From NCBI GenBank assembly GCA_016935975.1, contig JAFGPX010000162.1, positions 1-55,921 of the forward strand: a stretch of DNA of 55,921 nt, written 5' to 3'. The notes beneath the pieces are model-generated. The model was given only the letters and a program-made list of their open reading frames with translations. It was not told the origin of the DNA and ran no database searches. The stretch comes from Deltaproteobacteria bacterium (GTDB taxonomy: Bacteria > Myxococcota_A > Polyangia > Fen-1088). Below, one piece after another: positions 1-9,011 of the stretch (within the stretch, counting starts at the first letter, position 1; each line of letters starts with the position of its first letter). The position numbers and the translations under genes are program-made.

Positions 1-3000
1 CCTTCGCCGGGCTGGAAGAACGCCGGCAGCTCGTGCGCCATTTCCTGCGGCAGTTTCTCAAGGAGCTGGACGAGCAGCACCTAGAAGCCCTCATCCAGGC
101 GGACGGCGCGGAGAACCCGCTCTTCCTCAAGGTCGTGCTCACCGAGCTGCGGGTCTTCGGCGCCTTCGGGCAGCTCGGCGAGGTGATTCGCCGGGAGTTC
201 GGCACCACCCCGCAGAGCGCGTTCGAGGCAGTACTGCGGCGGCTGGAAAGCGATCCCAGCTACGCCGCCGTACCCTCGCACCAAGCCGTGTCCCTGCTCT
301 TCGGCCTGCTGGCGCATTCGCGCGGCGGCCTGCCCGAGGATCTCCTGGCGCGGATGTTTCTCGCGGAGCTGGGGCTGGCTGAAGAGCGGCTGGCGGACAT
401 GGAGGCGACCATCCAGCTCTTCCTGCGCCAGGTGCGGCCCTTCCTGGCCAGGCGCGAGGGCCGGGTCGACTTTTTCTACGAGAGCTTCCAGCTCGCCGCG
501 CGCAAACGGTACGAGGGTGAAGGCGCTGCGCAGCGCTTGGCGGCCGCCTGGCACGGCCAGCTCGCGCGTGCCTGCGACATCTGGCGCGCGTTGACCGGAG
601 TCAGTCGGCGATACGCCCTTGGGAACCTGGTGCAACATCACGTGGCAGCCGGCCACGCCGACCAGGCCGCAGAGGCACTGACGGAGTTTGCGTATCACTA
701 TGAGAGACTGAAGGCGCTCGGCCGCGAGGATGTGGTGGATTTGGCGGCGGACTTCGTGCTTGTTGACGGTTCGGCAGGCCTTGCGCCAGCCGTGCGCGGG
801 CGGCTGGGCACATGGAAGGCATTTCACGCGGAGAACGCGCATCTCCTCCGAAGAGACGTCTCACAACTTGCATCTCAGACCCATCTTCTCCAGTTCGCGG
901 TCGCGCACGCAGACACGAGCCCAGTGACCGAGAGCGCGGAGAGCTGGCTCGAAAATGTGGGCAGTGAGGCACATTGGTTGCGCTCGCTCAGTCGACCACA
1001 TCAGCGCGAGCGCAGCGCGTGCCTGCGTACCCTTGAGGGGCACACAAGCTGGGTACGGGCTGTCGCGCTCTTGCCCGATGGCAAATGCGCTGTGTCAGGA
1101 AGCTATGACAAGAAGCTCAAGCTGTGGGACATCGAGACCGGGAAGTGCCTGCGCACCTTCGATGGGCACACGGGCTCTGTGACGGCCGTGGCGCTCTTGC
1201 CCGATGGCAAACGCGCCTTGTCGGGGAGTTGGGACAAAACCCTGAGGCTATGGGACATCGAGACCGGGCGGTGCTTGCGTACCCTGCAGGGGCACACGGC
1301 CGAGGTGGTGGCCGTCGCGGCGTTGCTCGGTGGTGAGTGCGCAATCTCGGGGAGCTACGACAAGACCCTCAAACTGTGGGACCTGGAGAATGGGAGGTGC
1401 TTGCGCACCCTCGATGGGCACGGGCATGTTGTGGAGGCCGTGGCCACCTTGCCCGATGGCAAACGCGCAATCTCGGGGAGCCAGGACTGTACCCTCAAGG
1501 TGTGGGACCTGGAGTCCGGGAAGTGCTTGCGCACCTTGCAGGGACACAAGTTCTTCGTGATGACCGTGGCGTCCACCGCGGCGGGCTTGTCCGATGGCAT
1601 ACGCATTCTGTCGGGGAGCTACGACATGACCCTGAGGCTGTGGGATCTGGAAACCGGGCAGTGCCTGCGCACCCTCAAGGGTCACATGGGCGGTGTGGAC
1701 TCCGTTGTGCCTCTGCCTGATGGCAAACGTGTCCTCTCAGGGAGCAGCGACAAGACGCTCAAGTTATGGGACCTGGAGACCGGGCAGTGCCTGCGCACCC
1801 TGCAGGGGCACACGGACTTGGTGCGCGCCGTCGCGCCCTTGCCCGATGGCAAACGCGCTCTGTCGGGGAGTTCTGACAATACCCTCAAGCTGTGGGACCT
1901 GGAGAGCGGGCAGTGCCTGCCCGAGAGGCACACAAGTTGCGTGAACGCCGTCGCGCCTTTGCCCGATGGCAAACGCGCTCTGTCAGGGAGCAGGGACAAG
2001 ACCCTCAAGCTGTGGGATCTCGAGACCGGGCAGTGCCTTTGCACTCTTGAGGGGCATGCGGACTCGGTGGAGGCCATCGTGCCCCTGCCCGATGGCAAGA
2101 GCGCCCTTTCGAGGGGCTTGGACAATACCCTGAAGCTGTGGGACTTGGAGTCCGGGCAGTGCCAGCGCACCACCAAGTGGCACGCGCGTGAGATGAAAGC
2201 CGTCGTGCTCTTGCCCGATGGGAAACGCGCCCTCTCGGGGAGCAGGAACAAGACCCTCAAGCTGTGGGACCTGGAGACGGGGCAGTGCCTGCGCAACCTC
2301 GAGGGGCACAGGAACTTGGTGCGCGCCGTCGCGCTCTTGCCCGATGGGAAACGCGCCCTCTCGGGGAGCTTTCAGACTCTCAGGCTGTGGGACCTGGAGA
2401 CCGGGCAGTGCCTACGCACCCTGCAGGGGCACAGGGACTACGTGACAGCCGTCGCCCTCTTGCCTGATGGCAAACGCGCTCTGTCAGGGAGCAGGGACAA
2501 GACCCTCAAGCTGTGGGACCTCGAGTCCGGCCTGTGCCTGCGCAGCCTAGAAGGGCACACGCACCATGTGGCGGTCGTCGCACCCCTATCCGATGGCAAA
2601 CGCGCCATCTCGGGCGCTTGGGACTGGGACAGAGGGGAGAAGACCCTCAAGGTGTGGGACCTCGATACCGGGCAGTGCCTGCACACCCTGGAGGGACACA
2701 CGTACCTTCTGCGCGCCGTTGCACTCTTGCCCGATGGCAAACGCGCCATCTCGGGGAGTTGGGACAAGACCCTCAAGCTGTGGAACCTCGAGACCGGCCG
2801 CTGCCTCGCGACTTGGCAGGCGGCTGGCGGCGTGGACTGCCTCGCTGCCGGCCCGGAGGTCATCGTCGCTGGTACTCGAGCAGGCGAGGTCCTCTTCCTC
2901 AAACCAATGCCCCCCGGCCGCATCGTCCCCGAGACCATCGCCGCCACCTGGCACCCCTCCCGCCCGCTCCTCGCCATCGCCTGCGCCAACGGCACGCTCC

Positions 3001-3269
3001 TCCTGCAAGCCTGGCACCCGGAATCGCAGTTCCTCGAAGAGCTCGTCCGCACCAACGGCTCGTCCATCGCCTCCGTGCAATGGTCCGCCGACGGCGCCCA
3101 CCTCCTCGCCGCTGCCAGCGACGGCACCACGCACATCCTCGACGCCACTACCCTCCAGCCCGTGTCCGCCTCGGGCGCTTGGGTCCCTCCCCGCGACGTC
3201 TCCCCCGACGGTCGCTGGCGCGCCGTCATCCGCGACGGCCGCCTCGAAATCGTGCCCGTCACCGCCTGA
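1..3269 (+). CDS. NACHT/STAND-like NTPase with 14 WD40 repeats (5' end missing)
   Basis: The reading frame is open from base 3 to a TGA at 3267, so the start and the expected P-loop lie outside the window; residues below are numbered from the GTG at 33. Residues 1-80 resemble the end of a NACHT-type ATPase (motif ENPLFLKVVLTEL), followed by a winged-helix-like stretch and FFYESFQLAARKRY, like the segment closing many NACHT modules. Residues about 333-925 are 14 WD40 blades of about 42 residues (GH..V.AV..LPDGK.A.SGS.D.TLKLWDLE.GQCLRT), enough for two seven-bladed propellers. A more divergent beta-rich tail (about 970-1078, with WHPES, WSADG and SPDGR) is shared with the STAND protein at 6024. 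By family knowledge this is an NLR-like sensor whose propellers bind a ligand; the N-terminal effector is unseen. The next gene follows after 57 bases. Confidence 0.85.
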   Translation, partial: FAGLEERRQLVRHFLRQFLKELDEQHLEALIQADGAENPLFLKVVLTELRVFGAFGQLGEVIRREFGTTPQSAFEAVLRRLESDPSYAAVPSHQAVSLLFGLLAHSRGGLPEDLLARMFLAELGLAEERLADMEATIQLFLRQVRPFLARREGRVDFFYESFQLAARKRYEGEGAAQRLAAAWHGQLARACDIWRALTGVSRRYALGNLVQHHVAAGHADQAAEALTEFAYHYERLKALGREDVVDLAADFVLVDGSAGLAPAVRGRLGTWKAFHAENAHLLRRDVSQLASQTHLLQFAVAHADTSPVTESAESWLENVGSEAHWLRSLSRPHQRERSACLRTLEGHTSWVRAVALLPDGKCAVSGSYDKKLKLWDIETGKCLRTFDGHTGSVTAVALLPDGKRALSGSWDKTLRLWDIETGRCLRTLQGHTAEVVAVAALLGGECAISGSYDKTLKLWDLENGRCLRTLDGHGHVVEAVATLPDGKRAISGSQDCTLKVWDLESGKCLRTLQGHKFFVMTVASTAAGLSDGIRILSGSYDMTLRLWDLETGQCLRTLKGHMGGVDSVVPLPDGKRVLSGSSDKTLKLWDLETGQCLRTLQGHTDLVRAVAPLPDGKRALSGSSDNTLKLWDLESGQCLPERHTSCVNAVAPLPDGKRALSGSRDKTLKLWDLETGQCLCTLEGHADSVEAIVPLPDGKSALSRGLDNTLKLWDLESGQCQRTTKWHAREMKAVVLLPDGKRALSGSRNKTLKLWDLETGQCLRNLEGHRNLVRAVALLPDGKRALSGSFQTLRLWDLETGQCLRTLQGHRDYVTAVALLPDGKRALSGSRDKTLKLWDLESGLCLRSLEGHTHHVAVVAPLSDGKRAISGAWDWDRGEKTLKVWDLDTGQCLHTLEGHTYLLRAVALLPDGKRAISGSWDKTLKLWNLETGRCLATWQAAGGVDCLAAGPEVIVAGTRAGEVLFLKPMPPGRIVPETIAATWHPSRPLLAIACANGTLLLQAWHPESQFLEELVRTNGSSIASVQWSADGAHLLAAASDGTTHILDATTLQPVSASGAWVPPRDVSPDGRWRAVIRDGRLEIVPVTA
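1030..2808 (+). repeat. Tandem array of about 126-bp repeats encoding WD40 blades
   Basis: Fourteen head-to-tail units of about 126 bp are recognisable at the DNA level; strings such as cccgatggcaaacgcgc and accctcaagctgtgggac recur almost unchanged. Differences concentrate in the three codons after the GH dipeptide and in the codon after SGS. Units 8-11 have lost canonical residues (RH or WH instead of GH, SRG for SGS, a deletion in unit 11), and unit 13 carries a short insertion (AWDWDRGEK). The high nucleotide identity suggests recent amplification or gene conversion. Confidence 0.9.
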
Positions 3270-3326
3270 TCCCTGCCCCCCCGTTTCCCTGTACACTCCT
3301 CCTCCCCACCTCAAGGAGCACGCCCC

Positions 3327-5900
3327 ATGCCCCAGCCCCCCCCCGCCAAGCTCATCGTCGTCGCGGGCGATGTCGCCGTCGACTGGTTCGGTTTCGCGGT
3401 GCCGCCTTTGCCGAGCCCGAAGGCGGGCGCGGCGGATGCGCGGCAGAACTGGCAGCGCAAGGAGGGGACGCGCTTCGTGGTGCGGCCGGGCGGGGCGTTC
3501 CTGCAGGCGCGGTTGCTCGAGGCCGCGACGGGGTGCCGCACGCTCGGGCCGGCCCTCGACGAGGCGGCGATGCCGGGCCTGGACTCGGGCTATCTGCGCT
3601 CGCACGCGGATCTGGCGCTCGTGGCCGCGAGCAAGGCGGACGCCAAAAGGAAGCTCTACCGGGTCGCGCGCTGGGGCGGTTTCGCGTCGCCGGCCAAGGA
3701 AGCGCACCGCATACCCGCCGTGGCCCAGGACGACGCCGCGGCTACCATCGTCGTGCTCGACGACGCGGGCAACGGGTTCCGCGACAGGCGCGAGGCCTGG
3801 CCTTTGGCCATACGCGATGCCAAGGCCACGCCGCAAATCGTGCTCAAGATGCACGCGCCGCTCTTCCAGGGCGACCTGTGGGAGCTTCTGCTCAAGCGCC
3901 ACAGCGAGCGGCTGACCGTCGTCTTGCTGCCCGACGATCTGCGCGCGGCCGGGGTCAACCTGGGGCGCGGACTGTCGTGGGAGCGCACGGCCCTGGACTT
4001 CGTCTGGCAGATGTCGGCCCACCCCATGCTGCCGAGCCTGAGCCGCTGCGCCCAGGTGGTGGTCATGTTCCGGCTCGACGGCGCGATCGTCTACCAGCCG
4101 GGCGCCAAGCATCCCACCACGCTCTACTACGACCCGGCGAACATCGAGGGTGGCTACGCCGACGGCTTTGCCGGCGGCATGGTCGGCACGACCAGCGCCT
4201 TCGTGGCCGGCATCGTCGGCGCGCTCGCCAAGGACGACGGACGGTCGCTGGCCGACGGCATCGCGGCCGGGCTGTGGGCCGGCCGGCGGCTTCTGCGCCA
4301 GGGCTTCGGCGAGGATCCCGCAACGTTCAATCCGGCCAACGCCGGCCTGTTCGACGAACGCACGAAGGGCGAGGCCAAGTTCGAGTCCGTGGCGGTGCCC
4401 ACGGACGCCAAGACGCTGGAGGACCCGGAATCCTGGAGCATCCTGCGCGACAAGAGCGAGTGTGGCTTCGAGGAAACCGCGTACGCGCTGGTGCGCGAGG
4501 GTGCGGACGGGGCCTTGCGCGGCATCCCAGTGGGCGTCTTCGGGGCCTTCCGTACCGTCGACCGCATGGAGATCGAGGGTTTTCGCGCGGTCAAGAACCT
4601 CCTCGGCGAATACATCGCCGATCCGCGCCCGCCGCGGCCGCTGTCGGTGGCGGTGTTCGGCCCGCCCGGGGCCGGCAAGTCGTTCGGCGTGAACGAGGTC
4701 GCCACCTCGGTCGGCGGCAAGGACGTCCAGAAGATCGAGTTCAACGTCTCGCAGTTCTCGGCGCCCGAGGATCTGGTGCGCGCCCTGCACAAGGTGCGCG
4801 ACGTGGTGCTTCTGGGCAAGCTGCCGCTGGTCTTCTTCGACGAGTTCGATTCGTCCTTCGGCGGCGAGCCGCTCGGCTGGCTCAAGTACTTCCTGGCGCC
4901 CATGCAGGACGGGAGGTTCAAGGACGGCGAGACCGATCACCCCATCGGCAAGGCCATCTTCGTGTTCGCGGGCGGCACTAGCCACCGCTTCCGCGACTTC
5001 GCGCGCGCCGAGGCCAGCCCGGAGGAAGCCCAGGCCTTCGCCCGGCGCAAGGGGCCGGACTTCGTCAGCCGGCTGCGCGGCTTCATCGACATCGCGGACC
5101 TGAATCCGAGCGACGACGGCGACGACGTCTACCTGCTGCGGCGGGCGTTGGTCCTGCGCTCGATGCTCGAACGCAAGGATCGCTGCCAATCCATTCGCGA
5201 GGGCGCCACCGCGCACGTCGCCACCGTGCACGTCGACCCGGGCGTGCTGCGCGCTCTCGTCAAGTCGCCGGTCTACAAGCACCGCGCCCGCTCGCTGGAA
5301 GCCATCATCGACATGAGCATGCTCGGCCGCCGCCCGAGCTTCGAGCAGGCGTCGCTGCCGCCGCACGACCAACTGGACCTACATGTCGACGCGGAGTCCT
5401 TCTTGCGCTTGGTGGCCCGGGATGCTCTGCTTGGGAGCATGCGAGAAAAGCTCGGCCGCGCGGTTCACGAGCGCTTCCTGGAAGAGCAGAAGGGTAAGCG
5501 CCCGGCGGAGGCGCGCGAGATGCAGCCCTGGGAGAGCCTCGACGAGGATCTGAAAGAGTCGAACCGCCAGCAGGCCGACGACATCCCCAACAAGCTGCGC
5601 GCCATCGGCTGCGGTTTCGAGCCGGCGCCGGAAGGCCAGACGCCGGAGCCGTTCGATTTCACGGCCGAGGACATCAACGAGATGGCTCGCCTGGAGCACA
5701 AGCGCTGGAATGAAGAGAAGCTGCGCGACGGCTGGCGCTACGGCGAGAAGAAGGACAAGGAAGCCAAGACCACGCCGTACCTCGTCGACTTCGACAAGCT
5801 TTCCCCCGAGGTGCAGCAGTACGACGTGGACGCCGTCAAAGGCATCCCGGACCTGCTCCGGCGCGCGGGTTTCCGCATCTACCGCATCCGGCGGGAGTAG
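3327..5900 (+). CDS. AAA+ ATPase with C-terminal RyR domain
   Basis: An 857-residue protein starting at ATG 3327 with an AAGGAG ribosome-binding site at about 3313. Residues 1-300 start with VVAGDVAVDWFGF and later have GGYADGFAGG and FVAGIVGAL, reminiscent of PfkB/ribokinase-fold sugar kinases, but the GAGD catalytic motif appears replaced by VGTT, so this part may be a degenerate ligand-binding domain (weak inference). Residues about 430-640 form a P-loop ATPase: Walker A GPPGAGKS at 445-452 and Walker B LVFFDEFDS with D505/E506. Residues about 778-857 match the RyR domain (MARLEHKRWNEEK, GWRYG, VDAVKGIPDLL). Bacterial RyR domains have been proposed as ligand sensors in conflict or signalling systems; here the domain would gate the ATPase. 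It lies between two NLR-like genes on the same strand, suggesting joint function. Confidence 0.85.
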   Translation: MPQPPPAKLIVVAGDVAVDWFGFAVPPLPSPKAGAADARQNWQRKEGTRFVVRPGGAFLQARLLEAATGCRTLGPALDEAAMPGLDSGYLRSHADLALVAASKADAKRKLYRVARWGGFASPAKEAHRIPAVAQDDAAATIVVLDDAGNGFRDRREAWPLAIRDAKATPQIVLKMHAPLFQGDLWELLLKRHSERLTVVLLPDDLRAAGVNLGRGLSWERTALDFVWQMSAHPMLPSLSRCAQVVVMFRLDGAIVYQPGAKHPTTLYYDPANIEGGYADGFAGGMVGTTSAFVAGIVGALAKDDGRSLADGIAAGLWAGRRLLRQGFGEDPATFNPANAGLFDERTKGEAKFESVAVPTDAKTLEDPESWSILRDKSECGFEETAYALVREGADGALRGIPVGVFGAFRTVDRMEIEGFRAVKNLLGEYIADPRPPRPLSVAVFGPPGAGKSFGVNEVATSVGGKDVQKIEFNVSQFSAPEDLVRALHKVRDVVLLGKLPLVFFDEFDSSFGGEPLGWLKYFLAPMQDGRFKDGETDHPIGKAIFVFAGGTSHRFRDFARAEASPEEAQAFARRKGPDFVSRLRGFIDIADLNPSDDGDDVYLLRRALVLRSMLERKDRCQSIREGATAHVATVHVDPGVLRALVKSPVYKHRARSLEAIIDMSMLGRRPSFEQASLPPHDQLDLHVDAESFLRLVARDALLGSMREKLGRAVHERFLEEQKGKRPAEAREMQPWESLDEDLKESNRQQADDIPNKLRAIGCGFEPAPEGQTPEPFDFTAEDINEMARLEHKRWNEEKLRDGWRYGEKKDKEAKTTPYLVDFDKLSPEVQQYDVDAVKGIPDLLRRAGFRIYRIRRE

Positions 5901-6023
5901 GCAGCGGCTCTTGCCGCAGAAGCCGCGGGCCAAAACCGCGGTGCGTCGCGGCAGGTCGCCGAAGCCAGGCGCGAATCTAGGTCGAATTTCGACTCGCTCG
6001 CGCGTCTTTGGGGGCAAGTGGTC

Positions 6024-9011
6024 ATGGCCTCCCCGCGCGCCCGCGAGAGCAATCGGCTGTTCGCCCATATGACGGGCGAGGGGCCCCCGCTGGTCATCAC
6101 GGGGACCCCGGGCGCGGGCAAGAGCGCGTTGTGCAGCAAGCTGGCGCGGGCCCTTGGCAAAGAGCCGCGTATTTGCGTGAGTCGGTCGGTCGAACGCAGC
6201 ATGCGCAGCGGCTACGACGAGCTCTTCGTCGAGGATCTCGAGAAGAGCGTCAAGCGCTTGCTCGAAGCCAAGGGCATCTCGTACCGCGTGCTGCGCTCCA
6301 ATCGCGAGAAGGGGGGCGTGGCTTTGCCCTTTTTCGACGTTGACGGCGACCGGCTCTTCGTGATCCTGGACGGGCTCGACTACCTTCTGTCCTCCCAGGA
6401 ACTGGACGCGTCTTTCTTGCCGTTGGAGATCCCGCGCGGCATGCGTCTGGCGGTGTCCTTGTCGCGCGGCCCTTTGCTCGACGCGCTCGCGGCGCGCGGC
6501 TGGCACGTCCACGAGGTCGAGCCGCTCGCTCCCGATGAGCGCCGCCGCCTGATCGAATTCGGCCTGTCCGATCCCGAGGCGAAGCGCGAACTGGTCGAGG
6601 GGTTGCTCGATTGGCCGCACGCCGGTCATCCGGCCAGCCTGGAGCTGGCCATGGCGTTGGCCAAGATCACGGGGACGGCGCCAACCCCCGCGGACGACGT
6701 GGCCGCTGTCGTCGGCCGCTTGTTCGCGCTGCGGCCGCCGCCGTCGGACATCGCGGCGCTGCTCGCCGTGGCCGAATACGGCGTTCCGGACTACCCCATC
6801 CTGGCAATGCGCTCGCGGTTCGGTGCGTGTGCGTCGATTCCCGGCATCGTCAGGCGTCGCGGCTTCTACGTGCCGGCGGTTCCCGAGGTGCGCGAGGCCC
6901 TGCGCGGGCGCGTCACGGACGAGCAACTGCGCGCGGCCCATCTGGCGGTCTTCGCGGCCTATTGCGACGAGTGCGGCCCGGGCTTGTTCCAGGAAGCCGC
7001 CCAGCATCTCATGGCGGCGAATGCCCACGAGCGGCTGGCGCGGTTCTTGACCGAGGTCGTGCCCTTCCAGCATCTCATCAACGGCAATGTCGGTTTCCTC
7101 GAGCGCTGCTGGCAGACCATGCCGTTTTCCGACGGCGCGGAACGCTACCAGCGCATGCTGGACGCGGCGTTGCCCACCGCCGAGCGGGAGTTGCGCGTCG
7201 CCTTGCTCAACAACGTGGGCTTGCTGGCCTCCGGCCTGGGGTGGAACGAGATGGCCGGACGGCTGCTGCGCCGGGCGTTGGACGAGGCCAAGCGCGCGTT
7301 TCCGCCCACGCACGGCAAGGTCGGCACCGCCATGGCGAACCTGGCGTCGTACCTTCAGAAGCAGGGCGGTGCCGATGCCGAGGTCGAGGCGCTGTACCGC
7401 GAGATGCTCGACACCTTCGAGGGGCCCGTGCCGGTGGACGACGAGTATTCGAAGAAATGGTCGGTGCTCGAGTCGTATGCCTCGTTTCTGGAGAGCCGGG
7501 ATCGCGACGACGAAGGTCTCTCGCGGCGGGAGGAAGGCGTCGCGGCGGCGCGCGCGGCGCTGGGCGACCATCATCCGTCGGTGGCGATGGAGCTTCTGTG
7601 GTGCAGTCGAGCGATTCGCTGGCGTTTGCCCGGTCGCGCGCTGTCCGAGGCCGAGCGGGCGCGCGAGATCCTGCTCTCGGCGATGGGGCCGCTGAGCGAC
7701 CGGATGGCGTTCGCGCTGCGCCTGATCTCCGGCGCGGAGCAGGCGCTGGGACGCTACGACCGGGCCCTGGCGACCGCCGAGCGGGCTCTCGCCATCGGCC
7801 GGAGCCTGGCCGCGCGCTACCCCTACGAGGCGGCCTATGACTATGAGCGACTCACGGACGTGGCCGAGGCGCAGGACGATCGCTGCACGGCCCTCGCGTG
7901 GCGCCAGGAGGAATACCAGCACTATCGCCAGCACCTAGGGCCCTGGCACGCGACCACGCTGGCCTCGGGGTGGCGCCTGGGGCTCCGCCTCGAGGCCGCC
8001 GGGCAACTGCAAGCGGCGCTGGAGTTGATCGAGGGGTTGATTGCCGGCTACCGCCAGCGCAGCGGCGCCGAGCACTCCGACACGCTGGGCGTGCAGGTGG
8101 CGGCCGTGCGCCTGGCCTGGCGGCTGGGCCGGCGGGCCGAGGCCGAGAACCGCCTGGGCGAATGCGCGGCGGCCATCGAGTCGCGGGCTTCCGCTTCGGT
8201 GCGCGGCATGGTGCGCCTTCTGCGCTCGGAATGGGCGCGCGAGGATGGACACGGGGAGGCCGCGCGCGGATTGCTGGAGGAGGCGCTGGCGATCTGGCAG
8301 CTGGCGGGCGAGGTGGGATCGAGCCTCGGCGTCTTGCACGTGCTGCTGGCCGGAGAGTATCTGCTTGCGGGGGAGCACGAGCTGTCGGCGCGTCACCACG
8401 AGGCGGGGATAGGACTCGTCGATGACTGGCAACAACACCTAGGGCCGCAGGTGTTGCGTCCGTATCGGGCAAGCGCGCCCCTGCCCGCGGACGTGGAGGA
8501 GATCCGAGGGCGCGGGCGCGAGGAGTTGCGGGTGCGACTCGCGCTCAGCTCGGATCGCGCACGACTGGATCTCGGCCTCCTGCCCGATCGCGCCCTGCGG
8601 GCGGCCTGGAACCCCGCCGACGGTCGCACCCTCGCGGCGGTGGACAAGAGCGGGCATTCGCACCTCTTCCTCTGGCACCCCGAATCGGCGCAGCTCGAAC
8701 GCCTGGACCCGCCGTTCGCCAAGCGCGTGTTGCCGAAAGACCTGGCGGCATTCACCCTGCGCTGGTCCGCGAGCGGGCAAGCCCTGCGCTTGGTCACGCC
8801 CGACGGCGAAGAGACGGTGGGCGTTTCCCGGCCCGGCGAGATCTGGGCGCCGGCATCGACCCTTTCCCCCGACGGCCGCCACGTCGTGTACCTCGGCAAC
8901 CACTCCGTGTCCGTGATGCACGCGCGGCTTCGCTCCCCTCGCGCCCCGTCCGCGCGCATCGAGACTTGGGGCGAGGAGCGCGACCGGACGATGTCGCCGG
9001 CTCCGGCTTGA
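6024..9011 (+). CDS. STAND-type P-loop NTPase with TPR-like helical repeats
   Basis: A 995-residue protein. ATG 6024 is preferred to the GTG two codons upstream because a G-rich ribosome-binding site (about 6010-6014) precedes it. The P-loop is near the N-terminus with no preceding effector domain: Walker A GTPGAGKS at residues 27-34 and Walker B LFVILDGLD with D116. A short helical/winged-helix region follows (to about 330), then a long alpha-helical array (about 380-830) with TPR signatures such as ALGRYDRALATAERALAI. The tail (about 860-985: WHPES, WSASG, SPDGR) matches the C-terminus of the WD40 protein at the window start. The gene begins 123 bases after the RyR gene. Family knowledge predicts a signal-dependent oligomerising switch; the partner or output is unknown. 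It could instead be a transcriptional regulator, but no DNA-binding domain is seen. Confidence 0.8.
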   Translation: MASPRARESNRLFAHMTGEGPPLVITGTPGAGKSALCSKLARALGKEPRICVSRSVERSMRSGYDELFVEDLEKSVKRLLEAKGISYRVLRSNREKGGVALPFFDVDGDRLFVILDGLDYLLSSQELDASFLPLEIPRGMRLAVSLSRGPLLDALAARGWHVHEVEPLAPDERRRLIEFGLSDPEAKRELVEGLLDWPHAGHPASLELAMALAKITGTAPTPADDVAAVVGRLFALRPPPSDIAALLAVAEYGVPDYPILAMRSRFGACASIPGIVRRRGFYVPAVPEVREALRGRVTDEQLRAAHLAVFAAYCDECGPGLFQEAAQHLMAANAHERLARFLTEVVPFQHLINGNVGFLERCWQTMPFSDGAERYQRMLDAALPTAERELRVALLNNVGLLASGLGWNEMAGRLLRRALDEAKRAFPPTHGKVGTAMANLASYLQKQGGADAEVEALYREMLDTFEGPVPVDDEYSKKWSVLESYASFLESRDRDDEGLSRREEGVAAARAALGDHHPSVAMELLWCSRAIRWRLPGRALSEAERAREILLSAMGPLSDRMAFALRLISGAEQALGRYDRALATAERALAIGRSLAARYPYEAAYDYERLTDVAEAQDDRCTALAWRQEEYQHYRQHLGPWHATTLASGWRLGLRLEAAGQLQAALELIEGLIAGYRQRSGAEHSDTLGVQVAAVRLAWRLGRRAEAENRLGECAAAIESRASASVRGMVRLLRSEWAREDGHGEAARGLLEEALAIWQLAGEVGSSLGVLHVLLAGEYLLAGEHELSARHHEAGIGLVDDWQQHLGPQVLRPYRASAPLPADVEEIRGRGREELRVRLALSSDRARLDLGLLPDRALRAAWNPADGRTLAAVDKSGHSHLFLWHPESAQLERLDPPFAKRVLPKDLAAFTLRWSASGQALRLVTPDGEETVGVSRPGEIWAPASTLSPDGRHVVYLGNHSVSVMHARLRSPRAPSARIETWGEERDRTMSPAPA

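Noticed and set aside
1030..2808. CRISPR-like direct repeats
   Set aside because: Units are about 126 bp, in-frame coding WD40 blades, with no unique spacers.
2586..5372. Long minus-strand open frame (928 codons)
   Set aside because: It lies antisense to the WD40 and RyR-AAA+ genes; the translation is Arg/Ala/His-rich with no motifs, the usual shadow of high-GC codon bias.
5379..7934. Long minus-strand open frame (851 codons)
   Set aside because: It is antisense to the STAND NTPase gene; no recognisable domain and no ribosome-binding site.
1..9011. Prophage or integrative element around the NLR-like genes
   Set aside because: No integrase, recombinase, attachment repeats or tRNA borders were seen; the right edge is the housekeeping zwf-pgl pair.
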